Of a DNA stretch of 64,000 bases, positions 37,870-51,541 are shown one piece after another; positions within the stretch are counted from its first letter, which is position 1; each line of letters begins with the position of its first letter. Source of the stretch: Euonymus europaeus (taxonomy: Eukaryota > Streptophyta > Magnoliopsida > Celastrales > Celastraceae). The stretch spans positions 8,370,001-8,434,000 of the forward strand of contig OY756970.1 in the NCBI GenBank assembly GCA_963580455.1. The letters are read 5' to 3'. The notes under the pieces were generated by a model. It was not told where the DNA came from and made no database searches. It worked only from the letters and a program-made list of their open reading frames with translations. Position numbers and translations under genes: made by a program.

Positions 37870-39520
37870 CTTCCTAGATTAATTCGATGCCAAAACCCAA
37901 CTTTCGATGACAAATGGAAAAAAACATTTAAAGCTCCTCTTTAGAGTGAGTTGAGCAACTTCGGACTATCAAAGTAGCTCGGTGTACACTTTTTATTGTT
38001 CTTCTATGTCATGTTTTACGAGGATAAGCTTCCTAGATTATTTCGATGACAAAATCCCAACTTTCTGTGAAAAATGGACAAAATCGTTTAAAGCTCCTCC
38101 ATAGAGTGAGTTGAGCAACTTCTGACTATTAAAGTTGCTTGGTGTACACTCTTTATTGTTTTTCTATATAAAATTTTACGAGTATAAGCTCCCTGGATTA
38201 TTTCGATGCGAAAACACCAACTTTATATGACAAATAAACAAAAATGTTAAAAGATCCTTCAGAGAGATAGTTGAGGAACTTCGAATCATCAAAGTTGCTC
38301 GGTGTGCACTTTTTATTGTTCTTTTCTGTCAAATATTACGAGTATATGCTTCCTGGATTATTTTGATGCCAAAACCCCAACTATCAATGACAAATGGACA
38401 AAACCGTTAAAAGCTACTTCATAGTGAGAGTTGAGCAATTCCGGACCATCAATGTTGCTCGGTATACACTTTTTATTGTTCTTCTATGTCAAATTTTACG
38501 AGTATAAGCTTCCTAGATTATTTCGATGCCAGACCCCGAACTTTCAATGACAAATGGACAAAACTGTTTAAAGCTCCTCCGTAGAGTGAGTTGAGCAACT
38601 TCGGACTATCAAAGTTGATCGGTGTACACTTTTTATTATTCTTCTATGTCAAATTTTACGAGAATAAGCTTCCTAGATTATTTGGAAGCCAAAACCCCAA
38701 CTTTCTTATGACAAATGGACAAAACCGTTTATAGCTCCTCCATAGAGTGAGTTGAGCAACTTCAGACTATCAAAGTTGCTCGGTGTACACTTTTTATTGT
38801 TCTTCTATGTCAATTTTCACGAGCGTAAGCTTCCTAGATTATTTGGATGCCAAAACCCCAACTTTCTTATGACAAATGGACAAAACCGTTTATAGCTCCT
38901 CCATAGAGTGAGTTGAGCAACTTCAGACTATCAAAGTTGCTCGGTGTACACTTTTTATTGTTCTTCTATGTCAATTTTCACGAGCGTAAGCTTCCTAGAT
39001 TATTCGGATGCCAAAACCCCAACTTTCTTATGACAAATGGACAAAACCGTTTATAGCTCCTCCATAGAGTGAGTTGAGCAACTTCGGACTATCAAAGTTG
39101 CTCGGTGTAGACTTTTTATTGTTCTTCTATGTCAAATTTCACGAGCATAAGCTTCCTAGATTATTTCGATGCCAAAACCCCAACTTTATATGACAAATGG
39201 ACAAAACTGTTCAAAGCTCCTCCGTAGATTGAGTTGAGCAACTTCGGACTATTAAAGTTGCTCGGTGTATACTTTTTATTGTTCTTCTATTTCAAATTTT
39301 ACGAGTATAAGCTTCCTAGATTATTTCAATGCCAAAACTCCAACTTTCTATGACAAATGGACAAAACCGTTTAAAGCTCCTCCATAGGGTGAGTTGAGCA
39401 ACTTCGGACTATCAAAGTTGCTCGGTGTACACTTTTTATTGTTCTTCTATGTCAAATTTCACGAGCATAAGCTTCCTAGATTATTTCGATGCCAAAACCT
39501 CAACTTTCTATGACAAATGG
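37870..39520 (+). repeat. 1.65-kb block, copy 2 (offset 11,210)
   Basis: Copy of 26,660-28,310. Its later part, from about 38,290, is also the start of the 3.5-kb block repeated at 46,450, so this segment links the middle and right-hand families. Confidence 0.83.
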
Positions 39521-41778
39521 ACAAAACCGTTTATAGCTCCTCCATAGAGTGAGTTGAGCAACTTCGGACTATCAAAGTTGCTCGGTGTACACTTTTTATT
39601 GTTCTTCTATGTCAAATTTCACGAGCATAAGCTTCCTAGATTATTTCGATGCCAAAACCCCAACTTTCTAATTACAAATGGACAAAACCGTTTAAAGCTC
39701 CTCCATAGAGTGAGTTAAGCAACTTCTGACTATTAAAGTTGCTCGGTGTACACTCTTTATTGTTCTTCTATATAAAATTTTACGAGTATAAGCTCCCTAG
39801 ATTATTTCGATGCGAAAACACCAACTTTATATGACAAATAAACAAAAATGTTAAAAGATCCTCCAGAGAGATAGTTGAGGAACTTCGAATAATCAAAGTT
39901 GCTCGGTGTGCACTTTTTATTGTTCTTTTCTGTCAAATTTTACGAGTATATGCTTCCTGGATTATTTTGATGCCAAAACCCCAACTATCAATGACAAATG
40001 GACAAAACCGTTAAAAGCTACTTCATAGTGAGAGTTGAGCAATTCCGGACCATCAATGTTGCTCGCTGTACACTTTTTATTGTTCTTCTATGTCAAATTT
40101 TACGAGTATAAGCTTCCCTAGATTATTTCGATGGCAAAACCCGAACTTTAAATGACAAATTGACAAAACCGTTTAAAGCTCCTCCGTAGAGTGAGTTGAG
40201 CAACTTCGGACTATCAAAGTTGCTCGGTGTACACTTTTTATTGTTCTTCTATGTCAAATTTTACGAGAATAAGCTTCCTAGATTATTTGGATGTCAAAAC
40301 TCCAACTTTCTTATTACAAATGGACAAAACCGTTTATAGCTCCTCCATAGAGTGAGTTGAGCAACTTCGGACTATCAAAGTTGCTCGGTGTACACTTTTT
40401 ATTGTTCTTCTATGTCAAATTTCACGAGCATAATCTTCCTAGATTATTTCTATGCCAAAACCCCAACTTTATATGACAAATGGACAAAACTGTTTAAAGC
40501 TCCTCCGTAGATTGAGTTGAGCAACTTCGGACTATTAAAGTTGCTCGGTGTATACTTTTTATTGTTCTTCTATTTCAAATTTTACGAGCATAAGCTTCCT
40601 AGATTATTTCGATGCCAAAACCCCAACTTTCTATGACAAATGGATAAAACCATTTAAAGCTCCTCGATAGAGTGAGTTGAGCAACTACGGATTATCAAAG
40701 TTGCTCGGTGTACACTCTTTATTGTTCTTCTATTTCAAATTATACGAGGATAAGCTTCCTAGATTACTTCGATGCCAAAACCCCAACTTTATATGACAAA
40801 TGGACAAAACTGTTTAAAGCTCCTCTGTAGATTGAGTTGAGAAACTTCGGACTATTAAAGTTGATCGGTGTATACTTTTTATTGTTCTTCTATTTCAAAT
40901 TTTACGAGTATAAGCTTCCTAGATTTTTTAGATGTCAAAACCCCAACTTTCTATGACAAATGGACAAAACCGTTTAAAGCTCCTCCATAGAGTGAGTTGA
41001 GCAACTTCGGACAATCAAAGTTGCTCGGTGTACACTTTTTATTGTTCTTCTATGTCAAATTTCACGAGCATAACTTCTAGATTTTTTCGATGCCAAAACC
41101 CCAACTTTCTATGACAAATGGACAAAACCTTTTAAAGCTCCTCCATAGGATGAGTTGAGCAACTTCGGACTATCAAAGTTGCTCGGTGTACACTGTTTAT
41201 TGTTCTTCTATTTCAAATTTTACGAGGATAAGCTTCCTAGATTATTTCGATGCCAAAACCCCAACTTTCTATGAAAATGGACAAAATCGTTTAAAGCTCC
41301 TCCATAGAGTGAGTTGAGCAACTTCGGTCTATCAAAGTTGCTCGGTGTACACTCTTTATTGTTCTTCTATATAAAATTTTACGAGTATAAGCTCCCTAGA
41401 TTATTTCGATGCGAAAACACCAACTTTATATGACAAATGGACAAAAACGTTAAAAGATCCTCCATAGAGATAGTTGAGGAACTTCGAATAATCAAAGTTG
41501 CTCGGTGTGCACTTTTTATTTTTCTTTTCTGGTAAATTTTACGAGTATATGCTTCCTGGATTATTTTGATGCCAAAACCCCAACTATCAATGACAAATGG
41601 ACAAAACCGTTAAAATCTACTTCATAGTAAGAGTAGAGCAATTCCGGACCATCAATGTTGCTCGGTGTACACTTTTTGTTGTTCTTCTATGTCAAATTTT
41701 ACGAGTATAAGCTTCCCTAGATTATTTCGATGGCAAAACCCGAACTTTAAATGACAAATTGGCAAAACCGTTTAAAGC
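38290..41778 (+). repeat. 3.5-kb block, copy 1 (offset 8,164)
   Basis: Repeats at 46,454-49,942. Checked markers: TTGATCGG (38,615 and 46,779), AATCTTCC (40,432 and 48,596) and ATAACTTCTAG (41,070 and 49,234). The unit contains type A, B and C monomers. Its right edge is where CTCCTTTATAG is replaced by CTCCTCCGTAG. Confidence 0.87.
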
Positions 41779-42580
41779 TCCTTTATAGAGTGAGTTGAGC
41801 AACTTCGGACTATCAAAGTTGCTCGGTGTACACTTTTTATTGTTCTTCTATGTCAAATTTTACGAGAATAAGCTTCCTAGATTATTTGGATGCCAAAACC
41901 CCAACTTTCATATGACAAATGGACAAAACCGTTTATAGCTCCTCCATAGAGTGAGTTGAGCAACTTCGGACAATCAAAGTTGCTCGGTGTACACTTTTTA
42001 TTGTTCTTCTATGTCAAATTCCACGAGCATAGGCTTCCTAGATTATTTCGATGCCAAAACTCCAACTTTATATGACAAATGGACAAAACTGTTTAATGCT
42101 CCTCCGTAGATTGAGGTGAGCAACTTCAGACTATCAAAGTTGCTCGGTGTACACTTTTTATTGTTCTTCTATGTCAAAATTTACGTGTATAAGCTTCCTA
42201 GATTATTTCGATGCCAAAACCCCAATTATCAATGACAAATGGACAAAACCGTTAAAAGCTACTTCATAGTGAGAGTTGAGCAATTCCGGACCATCAAAGT
42301 TGCTCGGTGTACACTTTTTATTGTTCCTCTATGTCAAATTTCACGAGCATAAGCTTCTAGATTATTTCGATGCCAAAAGCCCAAGTTTCTATGACAAATG
42401 GACTAAACCGTTTAAAGCTCCTCTATAGAGTGAGTTGAGCAACTACGGACTATCAAAGTTGCTCGGTGTACACTTTTTATTGTTCTTCTATGTAAAATTT
42501 TACGAGTATAAGCTTCCTAGATTATTTGGATGTCAAAACCCCAACTTTCTTATGACAAATGGACAAAACCGTTTATAGCT
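40340..42580 (+). repeat. 2.2-kb segment repeated at offset 9,763
   Basis: Markers ATAACTTCTAG (41,070 and 50,833) and CTTTATAGAG (41,781 and 51,544) place the copy at about 50,100-52,345. The offset equals 8,164 plus 1,599, so it follows from the 3.5-kb duplication and the later 10-mer tandem, not from a separate event. Confidence 0.82.
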
Positions 42581-42589
42581 CCTCCATAG

Positions 42590-45500
42590 AGTGAGTTGAG
42601 CAACTTCGGACTATCATAGTTGCTCGGTGTACACTTTTTATTGTTCTTCTATGTCAAATTTTACGAGAATAAGCTTCCTAGATTATTTGGATGCCAAAAC
42701 CCCAACTTTCTTATGACAAATGGACAAAACCGTTTATAGCTCCTCCATAGAGTGAGTTGAGCAACTTCGGACTATCAAAGTTGCTCGGTGTACACTTTTT
42801 ATTGTTCTTCTATGTCAAATTTCACGAGCATAAGCTTCCTAGATTATTTCGATGCCAAAACCCCAACTTTATATGACAAATGGACAAAACTGTTTAAAGC
42901 TCCTCCGTAGATTGAGTTGAGCAACTTCAGACTATCAAAGTTGCTCGGTGTACACTTTTTATTGTTCTTCTATGTCAAAATTTACGTGTATAAGCTTCCT
43001 AGATTATTTCGATGCCAAAACCCCAATTATCAATGACAAATGGACAAAACCGTTAAAAGCTACTTCATAGTGAGAGTTGAGCAATTCCGGACCATCAAAG
43101 TTGCTCGGTGTACACTTTTTATTGTTCTTCTATGTCAAATTTCACGAGCATAAGCTTCTAGATTATTTCGATGCCAAAACCCCAACTTTCTATGACAAAT
43201 GGACAAAACCGTTTAAAGCTCCTCTATAGAGTGAGTTGAGCAACTACGGACTATCAAAGTTGCTCGTTGTACACTTTTTATTGTTCTTCTATGTCAAATT
43301 TTACGAGTATAAGCTTCCTTGATTATTTGGATGTCAAAACCCCAACTTTCTTATGACAAATGGACAAAACCGTTTATAGCTCCTCCATAGAGTGAGTTGA
43401 GCAACTTCGGACTATCAAAGTTGCTCGGTGTACACTTTTTATTGTTCTTCTATGTCAAATTTTATGAGTATAAGCTTCCTAGATTATTTCGATGCCAAAA
43501 TCCCAACTTTCTATGAAAAATGGACAAAATTGTTTAAAGCTCGTCCATAGAGAGAGTTGAGCAACTTCGGACTATCAAAGTTGCTCGGTGCACACTTTTT
43601 ATTGTTCTTCTATATAAAATTTTAGAGTATAAGCTTCCTAGATTATTTCGATGCGAGAACACCAACTTTATATGACAAATTGAGAAAAACGTTAAAAGAT
43701 CCTCCATAGAGATAGTTGAGGAACTTCGAATCATCAAAGTTGCTCGGTGTGCACTTTTTATTATTCTTTTCTGTCAAATTTTACGAGTATATCTTCCTGG
43801 ATTATTTTGATGCCAAAACCCCAACTATCAATTACAAATGGACAAAACCGTTAAAAGCTACTACATAGTGAGAGTTGAGCAATTCCGGACCATCAATGTT
43901 GCTCGGTGTACACTTTTTATTTTTCTTCTATGTCAAATTTTACGAGTATAAGCTTCCCTAGATTATTTTGATGGCAAAACACGAACTTCAAATGACTAAT
44001 TGACAAAACCGTTTAAAGCTCCTCCGTAGAGTGAGTTGAGCAACTTCGGACTATCAAAGTTGCTCGGTGTCCACTTTTTATTGTTCTTCTATGTCAAATT
44101 TTACGACAATAAGCTTCGTAGATTATTTGGATGCCAAAACCCCAAGTTTCTTGTGACAAATGGACAAAACCGTTTATAGCTCCTCCATAGAGTGAGTTGA
44201 GCAACTTCGGACTATCAAAGTTGCTCGATGTACACTTTTTATTGTTCTTCTATGTCAAATTTCACGAGCATAAGCTTCCTAGATTATTTCGATGCCAAAA
44301 CTCCAACTTTATATGACAAATGGACAAAACTGTTTAAAGCTCCTCCGTAGATTGAGTTGAGCAACTTCAGACTATCAAAGTTGCTCGGTGTACACTTTTT
44401 ATTGTTCTTCTATGTCAAAATTTACGTGTATAAGCTTCCTCGATTATTTCGATGCCAAAACCCCAATTATCAATGACAAATGGACAAAACCGTTAAAAGC
44501 TACTTCATAGTGAGAGTTGAGCAATTTCGGACCATCAAAGTTGCTTGGTGTACACTTTTTATTGTTCTTCTATGTCAAATTTCACGAGCATAAGCTTCTA
44601 GATTATTTTGATGCCAAAACCCCAACTTTCTATGACAAATGGACAAAACCGTTAAAGCTACTTCATAGTGAGAGTTGAGCAATTCCGGACCATCAATGTT
44701 GCTCGGTGTACACTTTTTATTGTTCTTCTATGTCAAATTTTACGACTATGAGCTTCCTAGATTATTTGGATGTCAAAACCCCAACTTTGTTATGACAAAT
44801 GGACAAAACCGTTTATAGCTCCTCCATAGAGTGAGTTGAGCAACTTCGGACTATCAAAGTTGCTCGGTGTACACTTTTTATTGTTCTTCTATGTCAAATT
44901 TTACGAGTATAAGCTTCCTAGATTATTTCGATGCCAAAACCCCAACTTTCTATGACAAATGGACAAAACCGTTTAAAGCTCCTCCATAGAGTGAGTTGAG
45001 CAACTTCGGATTATCAAAATTGCTCGGTGTACACTTTTTATTGTTCTTCTATGTCAAATTTTACGAGTATAAGCTTCCTAGATTATTTCGATGCCAAAAC
45101 CCCAACTTTCGATGACAAATAGACAAAACCGTTTAAAGCTCCTCGATTTAGTGAGTTGAGCATCTTCGGACTATCAAAGTTGCTCGGTGTACAGTTTTTA
45201 TTGTTCTTCTATGTCATGTTTTATGAGTATAAACTTCCTAGATTATTTCGATGCCAAAATCCCAACTTTCTATGAAAAATGGACAAAATCGTTTAAAGCT
45301 CCTCCATAGAGTGAGTTGAGCAACTTCAGACTATCAAAGTTGCTCGGTGTACACTCTTTATTGTTCTTCTATATAAAATTTTAGAGTATAAGCTTCCTGG
45401 ATTATTTCGATGCGAAAACACCAACTTTATATGACAAATGGAGAAAAACGTTAAAAGATCCTCCATAGAGATAGTTGAGGAACTTCGAATCATCAAAGTT

Positions 45501-46217
45501 GCTCGGTGTGCACTTTTTATTGTTCTTTTCTGTCAAATTTTACGAGTATATGCTTCCTGGATTATTTTGATGCCAAAACCCCAACTATCAATGACAAATG
45601 GACAAAACCGTTAAAAGCTACTTCATAGTGAGAGTTGAGCAATTCCGGACCATCAATGTTGCTCGGTGTACACTTTTTATTGTTCTTCTATGTCACATTT
45701 TACGAGTATAAGCTCCCTAGATTATTTCGATGGCAAAACCCGAACTTTAAATGACAAATTGACAAAACCGTTTAAAGCTCCTCCGTAGAGTGAGTTGAGC
45801 AACTTCGGACTATCAAAGTTGCTCGGTGTACACTTTTTATTGTTCTTCTATGTCAAATTTTACGAGAATAAGCTTCCTAGATTATTTGGATGACAAAACC
45901 CCAACTTTCTTATGACAAATGGACAACACCGTTTATAGCTCCTCCATAGAGTGAGTTGAGCAACTTCGGATTATCAAAATTGCTCGGTGTACACTTTTTA
46001 TTGTTCTTCTATGTCAAATTTTACGAGTATAAGCTTCCTAGATTATTTCGATGCCAAAACCCCAACTTTCGATGACAAATAGACAAAACCGTTTAAAGCT
46101 CCTCGATTTAGTGAGTTGAGCATCTTCGGACTATCAAAGTTGCTCGGTGTACAGTTTTTATTGTTCTTCTATGTCATGTTTTATGAGTATAAACTTCCTA
46201 GATTATTTCGATGCCAA
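42590..46217 (+). repeat. 3.6-kb segmental copy 1 (offset 11,526)
   Basis: Repeats at 54,116-57,743. Shared rare variants are ACGACAATAAGCTTCG (44,103 and 55,629), CCAAGTTTCTTGTGAC, ACTTTGTTATG (44,784 and 56,310), GTTAAAGCTACTTC, CATCTTCGG and CATGTTTTATGAG. The match ends after GATGCCAAAA near 46,217, where this copy continues with TCCCAACTTTC and the other with CCCCAATTATC. Confidence 0.88.
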
Positions 46218-46490
46218 AATCCCAACTTTCTATGAAAAATGGACAAAATCGTTTAAAGCTCCTCCATAGAGTGAGTTGAGCAACTTCAGACTATCAAAGT
46301 TGCTCGGTGTACACTCTTTATTGTTCTTCTATATAAAATTTTAGAGTATAAGCTTCCCGGATTATTTCGATGCGAAAACACCAACTTTATATGACAAATG
46401 GAGAAAAACGTTAAAAGATCCTCCATAGAGATAGTTGAGGAACTTCGAATCATCAAAGTTGCTCGGTGTGCACTTTTTATTGTTCTTTTC
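45001..46490 (+). repeat. 960-bp tandem (6-mer), about 1.5 copies
   Basis: CAACTTCGGATTATCAAAATTG occurs at 45,001 and 45,961, and the following sequence matches for about 530 bases until AAATTTTACG becomes AAATATTACG near 46,496. The same arrangement sits at about 56,527 and 57,487 in the 3.6-kb copy, so it predates that copying. Confidence 0.82.
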
Positions 46491-49400
46491 TGTCAAATAT
46501 TACGAGTATATGCTTCCTGGATTATTTTGATGCCAAAACCCCAACTATCAATGACAAATGGACAAAACCGTTAAAAGCTACTTCATAGTGAGAGTTGAGC
46601 AATTCCGGACCATCAATGTTGCTCGGTATACACTTTTTATTGTTCTTCTATGTCAAATTTTACGAGTATAAGCTTCCTAGATTATTTCGATGCCAGACCC
46701 CGAACTTTCAATGACAAATGGACAAAACTGTTTAAAGCTCCTCCGTAGAGTGAGTTGAGCAACTTCGGACTATCAAAGTTGATCGGTGTACACTTTTTAT
46801 TATTCTTCTATGTCAAATTTTACGAGAATAAGCTTCCTAGATTATTTGGAAGCCAAAACCCCAACTTTCTTATGACAAATGGACAAAACCGTTTATAGCT
46901 CCTCCATAGAGTGAGTTGAGCAACTTCAGACTATCAAAGTTGCTCGGTGTACACTTTTTATTGTTCTTCTATGTCAATTTTCACGAGCGTAAGCTTCCTA
47001 GATTATTTGGATGCCAAAACCCCAACTTTCTTATGACAAATGGACAAAACCGTTTATAGCTCCTCCATAGAGTGAGTTGAGCAACTTCAGACTATCAAAG
47101 TTGCTCGGTGTACACTTTTTATTGTTCTTCTATGTCAATTTTCACGAGCGTAAGCTTCCTAGATTATTCGGATGCCAAAACCCCAACTTTCTTATGACAA
47201 ATGGACAAAACCGTTTATAGCTCCTCCATAGAGTGAGTTGAGCAACTTCGGACTATCAAAGTTGCTCGGTGTAGACTTTTTATTGTTCTTCTATGTCAAA
47301 TTTCACGAGCATAAGCTTCCTAGATTATTTCGATGCCAAAACCCCAACTTTATATGACAAATGGACAAAACTGTTCAAAGCTCCTCCGTAGATTGAGTTG
47401 AGCAACTTCGGACTATTAAAGTTGCTCGGTGTATACTTTTTATTGTTCTTCTATTTCAAATTTTACGAGTATAAGCTTCCTAGATTATTTCAATGCCAAA
47501 ACTCCAACTTTCTATGACAAATGGACAAAACCGTTTAAAGCTCCTCCATAGGGTGAGTTGAGCAACTTCGGACTATCAAAGTTGCTCGGTGTACACTTTT
47601 TATTGTTCTTCTATGTCAAATTTCACGAGCATAAGCTTCCTAGATTATTTCGATGCCAAAACCTCAACTTTCTATGACAAATGGACAAAACCGTTTATAG
47701 CTCCTCCATAGAGTGAGTTGAGCAACTTCGGACTATCAAAGTTGCTCGGTGTACACTTTTTATTGTTCTTCTATGTCAAATTTCACGAGCATAAGCTTCC
47801 TAGATTATTTCGATGCCAAAACCCCAACTTTCTAATTACAAATGGACAAAACCGTTTAAAGCTCCTCCATAGAGTGAGTTAAGCAACTTCTGACTATTAA
47901 AGTTGCTCGGTGTACACTCTTTATTGTTCTTCTATATAAAATTTTACGAGTATAAGCTCCCTAGATTATTTCGATGCGAAAACACCAACTTTATATGACA
48001 AATAAACAAAAATGTTAAAAGATCCTCCAGAGAGATAGTTGAGGAACTTCGAATAATCAAAGTTGCTCGGTGTGCACTTTTTATTGTTCTTTTCTGTCAA
48101 ATTTTACGAGTATATGCTTCCTGGATTATTTTGATGCCAAAACCCCAACTATCAATGACAAATGGACAAAACCGTTAAAAGCTACTTCATAGTGAGAGTT
48201 GAGCAATTCCGGACCATCAATGTTGCTCGCTGTACACTTTTTATTGTTCTTCTATGTCAAATTTTACGAGTATAAGCTTCCCTAGATTATTTCGATGGCA
48301 AAACCCGAACTTTAAATGACAAATTGACAAAACCGTTTAAAGCTCCTCCGTAGAGTGAGTTGAGCAACTTCGGACTATCAAAGTTGCTCGGTGTACACTT
48401 TTTATTGTTCTTCTATGTCAAATTTTACGAGAATAAGCTTCCTAGATTATTTGGATGTCAAAACTCCAACTTTCTTATTACAAATGGACAAAACCGTTTA
48501 TAGCTCCTCCATAGAGTGAGTTGAGCAACTTCGGACTATCAAAGTTGCTCGGTGTACACTTTTTATTGTTCTTCTATGTCAAATTTCACGAGCATAATCT
48601 TCCTAGATTATTTCTATGCCAAAACCCCAACTTTATATGACAAATGGACAAAACTGTTTAAAGCTCCTCCGTAGATTGAGTTGAGCAACTTCGGACTATT
48701 AAAGTTGCTCGGTGTATACTTTTTATTGTTCTTCTATTTCAAATTTTACGAGCATAAGCTTCCTAGATTATTTCGATGCCAAAACCCCAACTTTCTATGA
48801 CAAATGGATAAAACCATTTAAAGCTCCTCGATAGAGTGAGTTGAGCAACTACGGATTATCAAAGTTGCTCGGTGTACACTCTTTATTGTTCTTCTATTTC
48901 AAATTATACGAGGATAAGCTTCCTAGATTACTTCGATGCCAAAACCCCAACTTTATATGACAAATGGACAAAACTGTTTAAAGCTCCTCTGTAGATTGAG
49001 TTGAGAAACTTCGGACTATTAAAGTTGATCGGTGTATACTTTTTATTGTTCTTCTATTTCAAATTTTACGAGTATAAGCTTCCTAGATTTTTTAGATGTC
49101 AAAACCCCAACTTTCTATGACAAATGGACAAAACCGTTTAAAGCTCCTCCATAGAGTGAGTTGAGCAACTTCGGACAATCAAAGTTGCTCGGTGTACACT
49201 TTTTATTGTTCTTCTATGTCAAATTTCACGAGCATAACTTCTAGATTTTTTCGATGCCAAAACCCCAACTTTCTATGACAAATGGACAAAACCTTTTAAA
49301 GCTCCTCCATAGGATGAGTTGAGCAACTTCGGACTATCAAAGTTGCTCGGTGTACACTGTTTATTGTTCTTCTATTTCAAATTTTACGAGGATAAGCTTC

Positions 49401-49942
49401 CTAGATTATTTCGATGCCAAAACCCCAACTTTCTATGAAAATGGACAAAATCGTTTAAAGCTCCTCCATAGAGTGAGTTGAGCAACTTCGGTTTATCAAA
49501 GTTGCTCGCTGTACACTCTTTATTGTTCTTCTATATAAAATTTTACGAGTATAAGCTCCCTAGATTATTTCGATGCGAAAACACCAACTTTATATGACAA
49601 ATGGACAAAAACGTTAAAAGATCCTCCATAGAGATAGTTGAGGAACTTCGAATAATCAAAGTTGCTCGGTGTGCACTTTTTATTTTTCTTTTCTGGTAAA
49701 TTTTACGAGTATATGCTTCCTGGATTATTTTGATGCCAAAACCCCAACTATCAATGACAAATGGACAAAACCGTTAAAATCTACTTCATAGTAAGAGTAG
49801 AGCAATTCCGGACCATCAATGTTGCTCGGTGTACACTTTTTGTTGTTCTTCTATGTCAAATTTTACGAGTATAAGCTTCCCTAGATTATTTCGATGGCAA
49901 AACCCGAACTTTAAATGACAAATTGGCAAAACCGTTTAAAGC
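46454..49942 (+). repeat. 3.5-kb block, copy 2 (offset 8,164)
   Basis: Copy of 38,290-41,778. A few private changes are visible, for example GGTTTATC for GGTCTATC near 49,490 and GCTCGCTG near 49,503. Those changes are also present in the units to the right, so this copy is the nearer source of the 1,599-bp tandem. Confidence 0.87.
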
Positions 49943-51541
49943 TCCTCCGTAGAGTGAGTTGAGCAACTTCGGACTATCAAAGTTGCTCGGTGTACACCTT
50001 TTATTGTTCTTCTATGTCAAATTTTACGAGAATAAGCTTCCTAGATTATTTGGATGTCAAAACTCCAACTTTCTTATTACAAATGGACAAAACCGTTTAT
50101 AGCTCCTCCATAGAGTGAGTTGAGCAACTTCGGACTATCAAAGTTGCTCGGTGTACACTTTTTATTGTTCTTCTATGTCAAATTTCACGAGCATAATCTT
50201 CCTAGATTATTTCTATGCCAAAACCCCAACTTTATATGACAAATGGACAAAACTGTTTAAAGCTCCTCCGTAGATTGAGTTGAGCAACTTCGGACTATTA
50301 AAGTTGCTCGGTGTATACTTTTTATTGTTCTTCTATTTCAAATTTTACGAGCATAAGCTTCCTAGATTATTTCGATGCCAAAACCCCAACTTTCTATGAC
50401 AAATGGATAAAACCATTTAAAGCTCCTCGATAGAGTGAGTTGAGCAACTACGGATTATCAAAGTTGCTCGGTGTACACTCTTTATTGTTCTTCTATTTCA
50501 AATTATACGAGGATAAGCTTCCTAGATTACTTCGATGCCAAAACCCCAACTTTATATGACAAATGGACAAAACTGTTTAAAGCTCCTCTGTAGATTGAGT
50601 TGAGAAACTTCGGACTATTAAAGTTGATCGGTGTATACTTTTTATTGTTCTTCTATTTCAAATTTTACGAGTATAAGCTTCCTAGATTTTTTAGATGTCA
50701 AAACCCCAACTTTCTATGACAAATGGACAAAACCGTTTAAAGCTCCTCCATAGAGTGAGTTGAGCAACTTCGGACAATCAAAGTTGCTCGGTGTACACTT
50801 TTTATTGTTCTTCTATGTCAAATTTCACGAGCATAACTTCTAGATTTTTTCGATGCCAAAACCCCAACTTTCTATGACAAATGGACAAAACCTTTTAAAG
50901 CTCCTCCATAGGATGAGTTGAGCAACTTCGGACTATCAAAGTTGCTCGGTGTACACTGTTTATTGTTCTTCTATTTCAAATTTTACGAGGATAAGCTTCC
51001 TAGATTATTTCGATGCCAAAACCCCAACTTTCTATGAAAATGGACAAAATCGTTTAAAGCTCCTCCATAGAGTGAGTTGAGCAACTTCGGTTTATCAAAG
51101 TTGCTCGCTGTACACTCTTTATTGTTCTTCTATATAAAATTTTACGAGTATAAGCTCCCTAGATTATTTCGATGCGAAAACACCAACTTTATATGACAAA
51201 TGGACAAAAACGTTAAAAGATCCTCCATAGAGATAGTTGAGGAACTTCGAATAATCAAAGTTGCTCGGTGTGCACTTTTTATTTTTCTTTTCTGGTAAAT
51301 TTTACGAGTATATGCTTCCTGGATTATTTTGATGCCAAAACCCCAACTATCAATGACAAATGGACAAAACCGTTAAAATCTACTTCATAGTAAGAGTAGA
51401 GCAATTCCGGACCATCAATGTTGCTCGGTGTACACTTTTTGTTGTTCTTCTATGTCAAATTTTACGAGTATAAGCTTCCCTAGATTATTTCGATGGCAAA
51501 ACCCGAACTTTAAATGACAAATTGGCAAAACCGTTTAAAGC
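48343..51541 (+). repeat. 1,599-bp tandem (10-mer), two copies
   Basis: 48,343-49,942 and 49,942-51,541 are adjacent copies with offset 1,599 (AAATTTTACGAGAATAAG at 48,420 and 50,019; ATAACTTCTAG at 49,234 and 50,833). The period is one short of ten monomers because inherited small insertions and deletions inside the unit sum to -1. The corresponding locus near 40-41.8 kb has only one copy, so the duplication came after the 8,164-offset event. Confidence 0.88.
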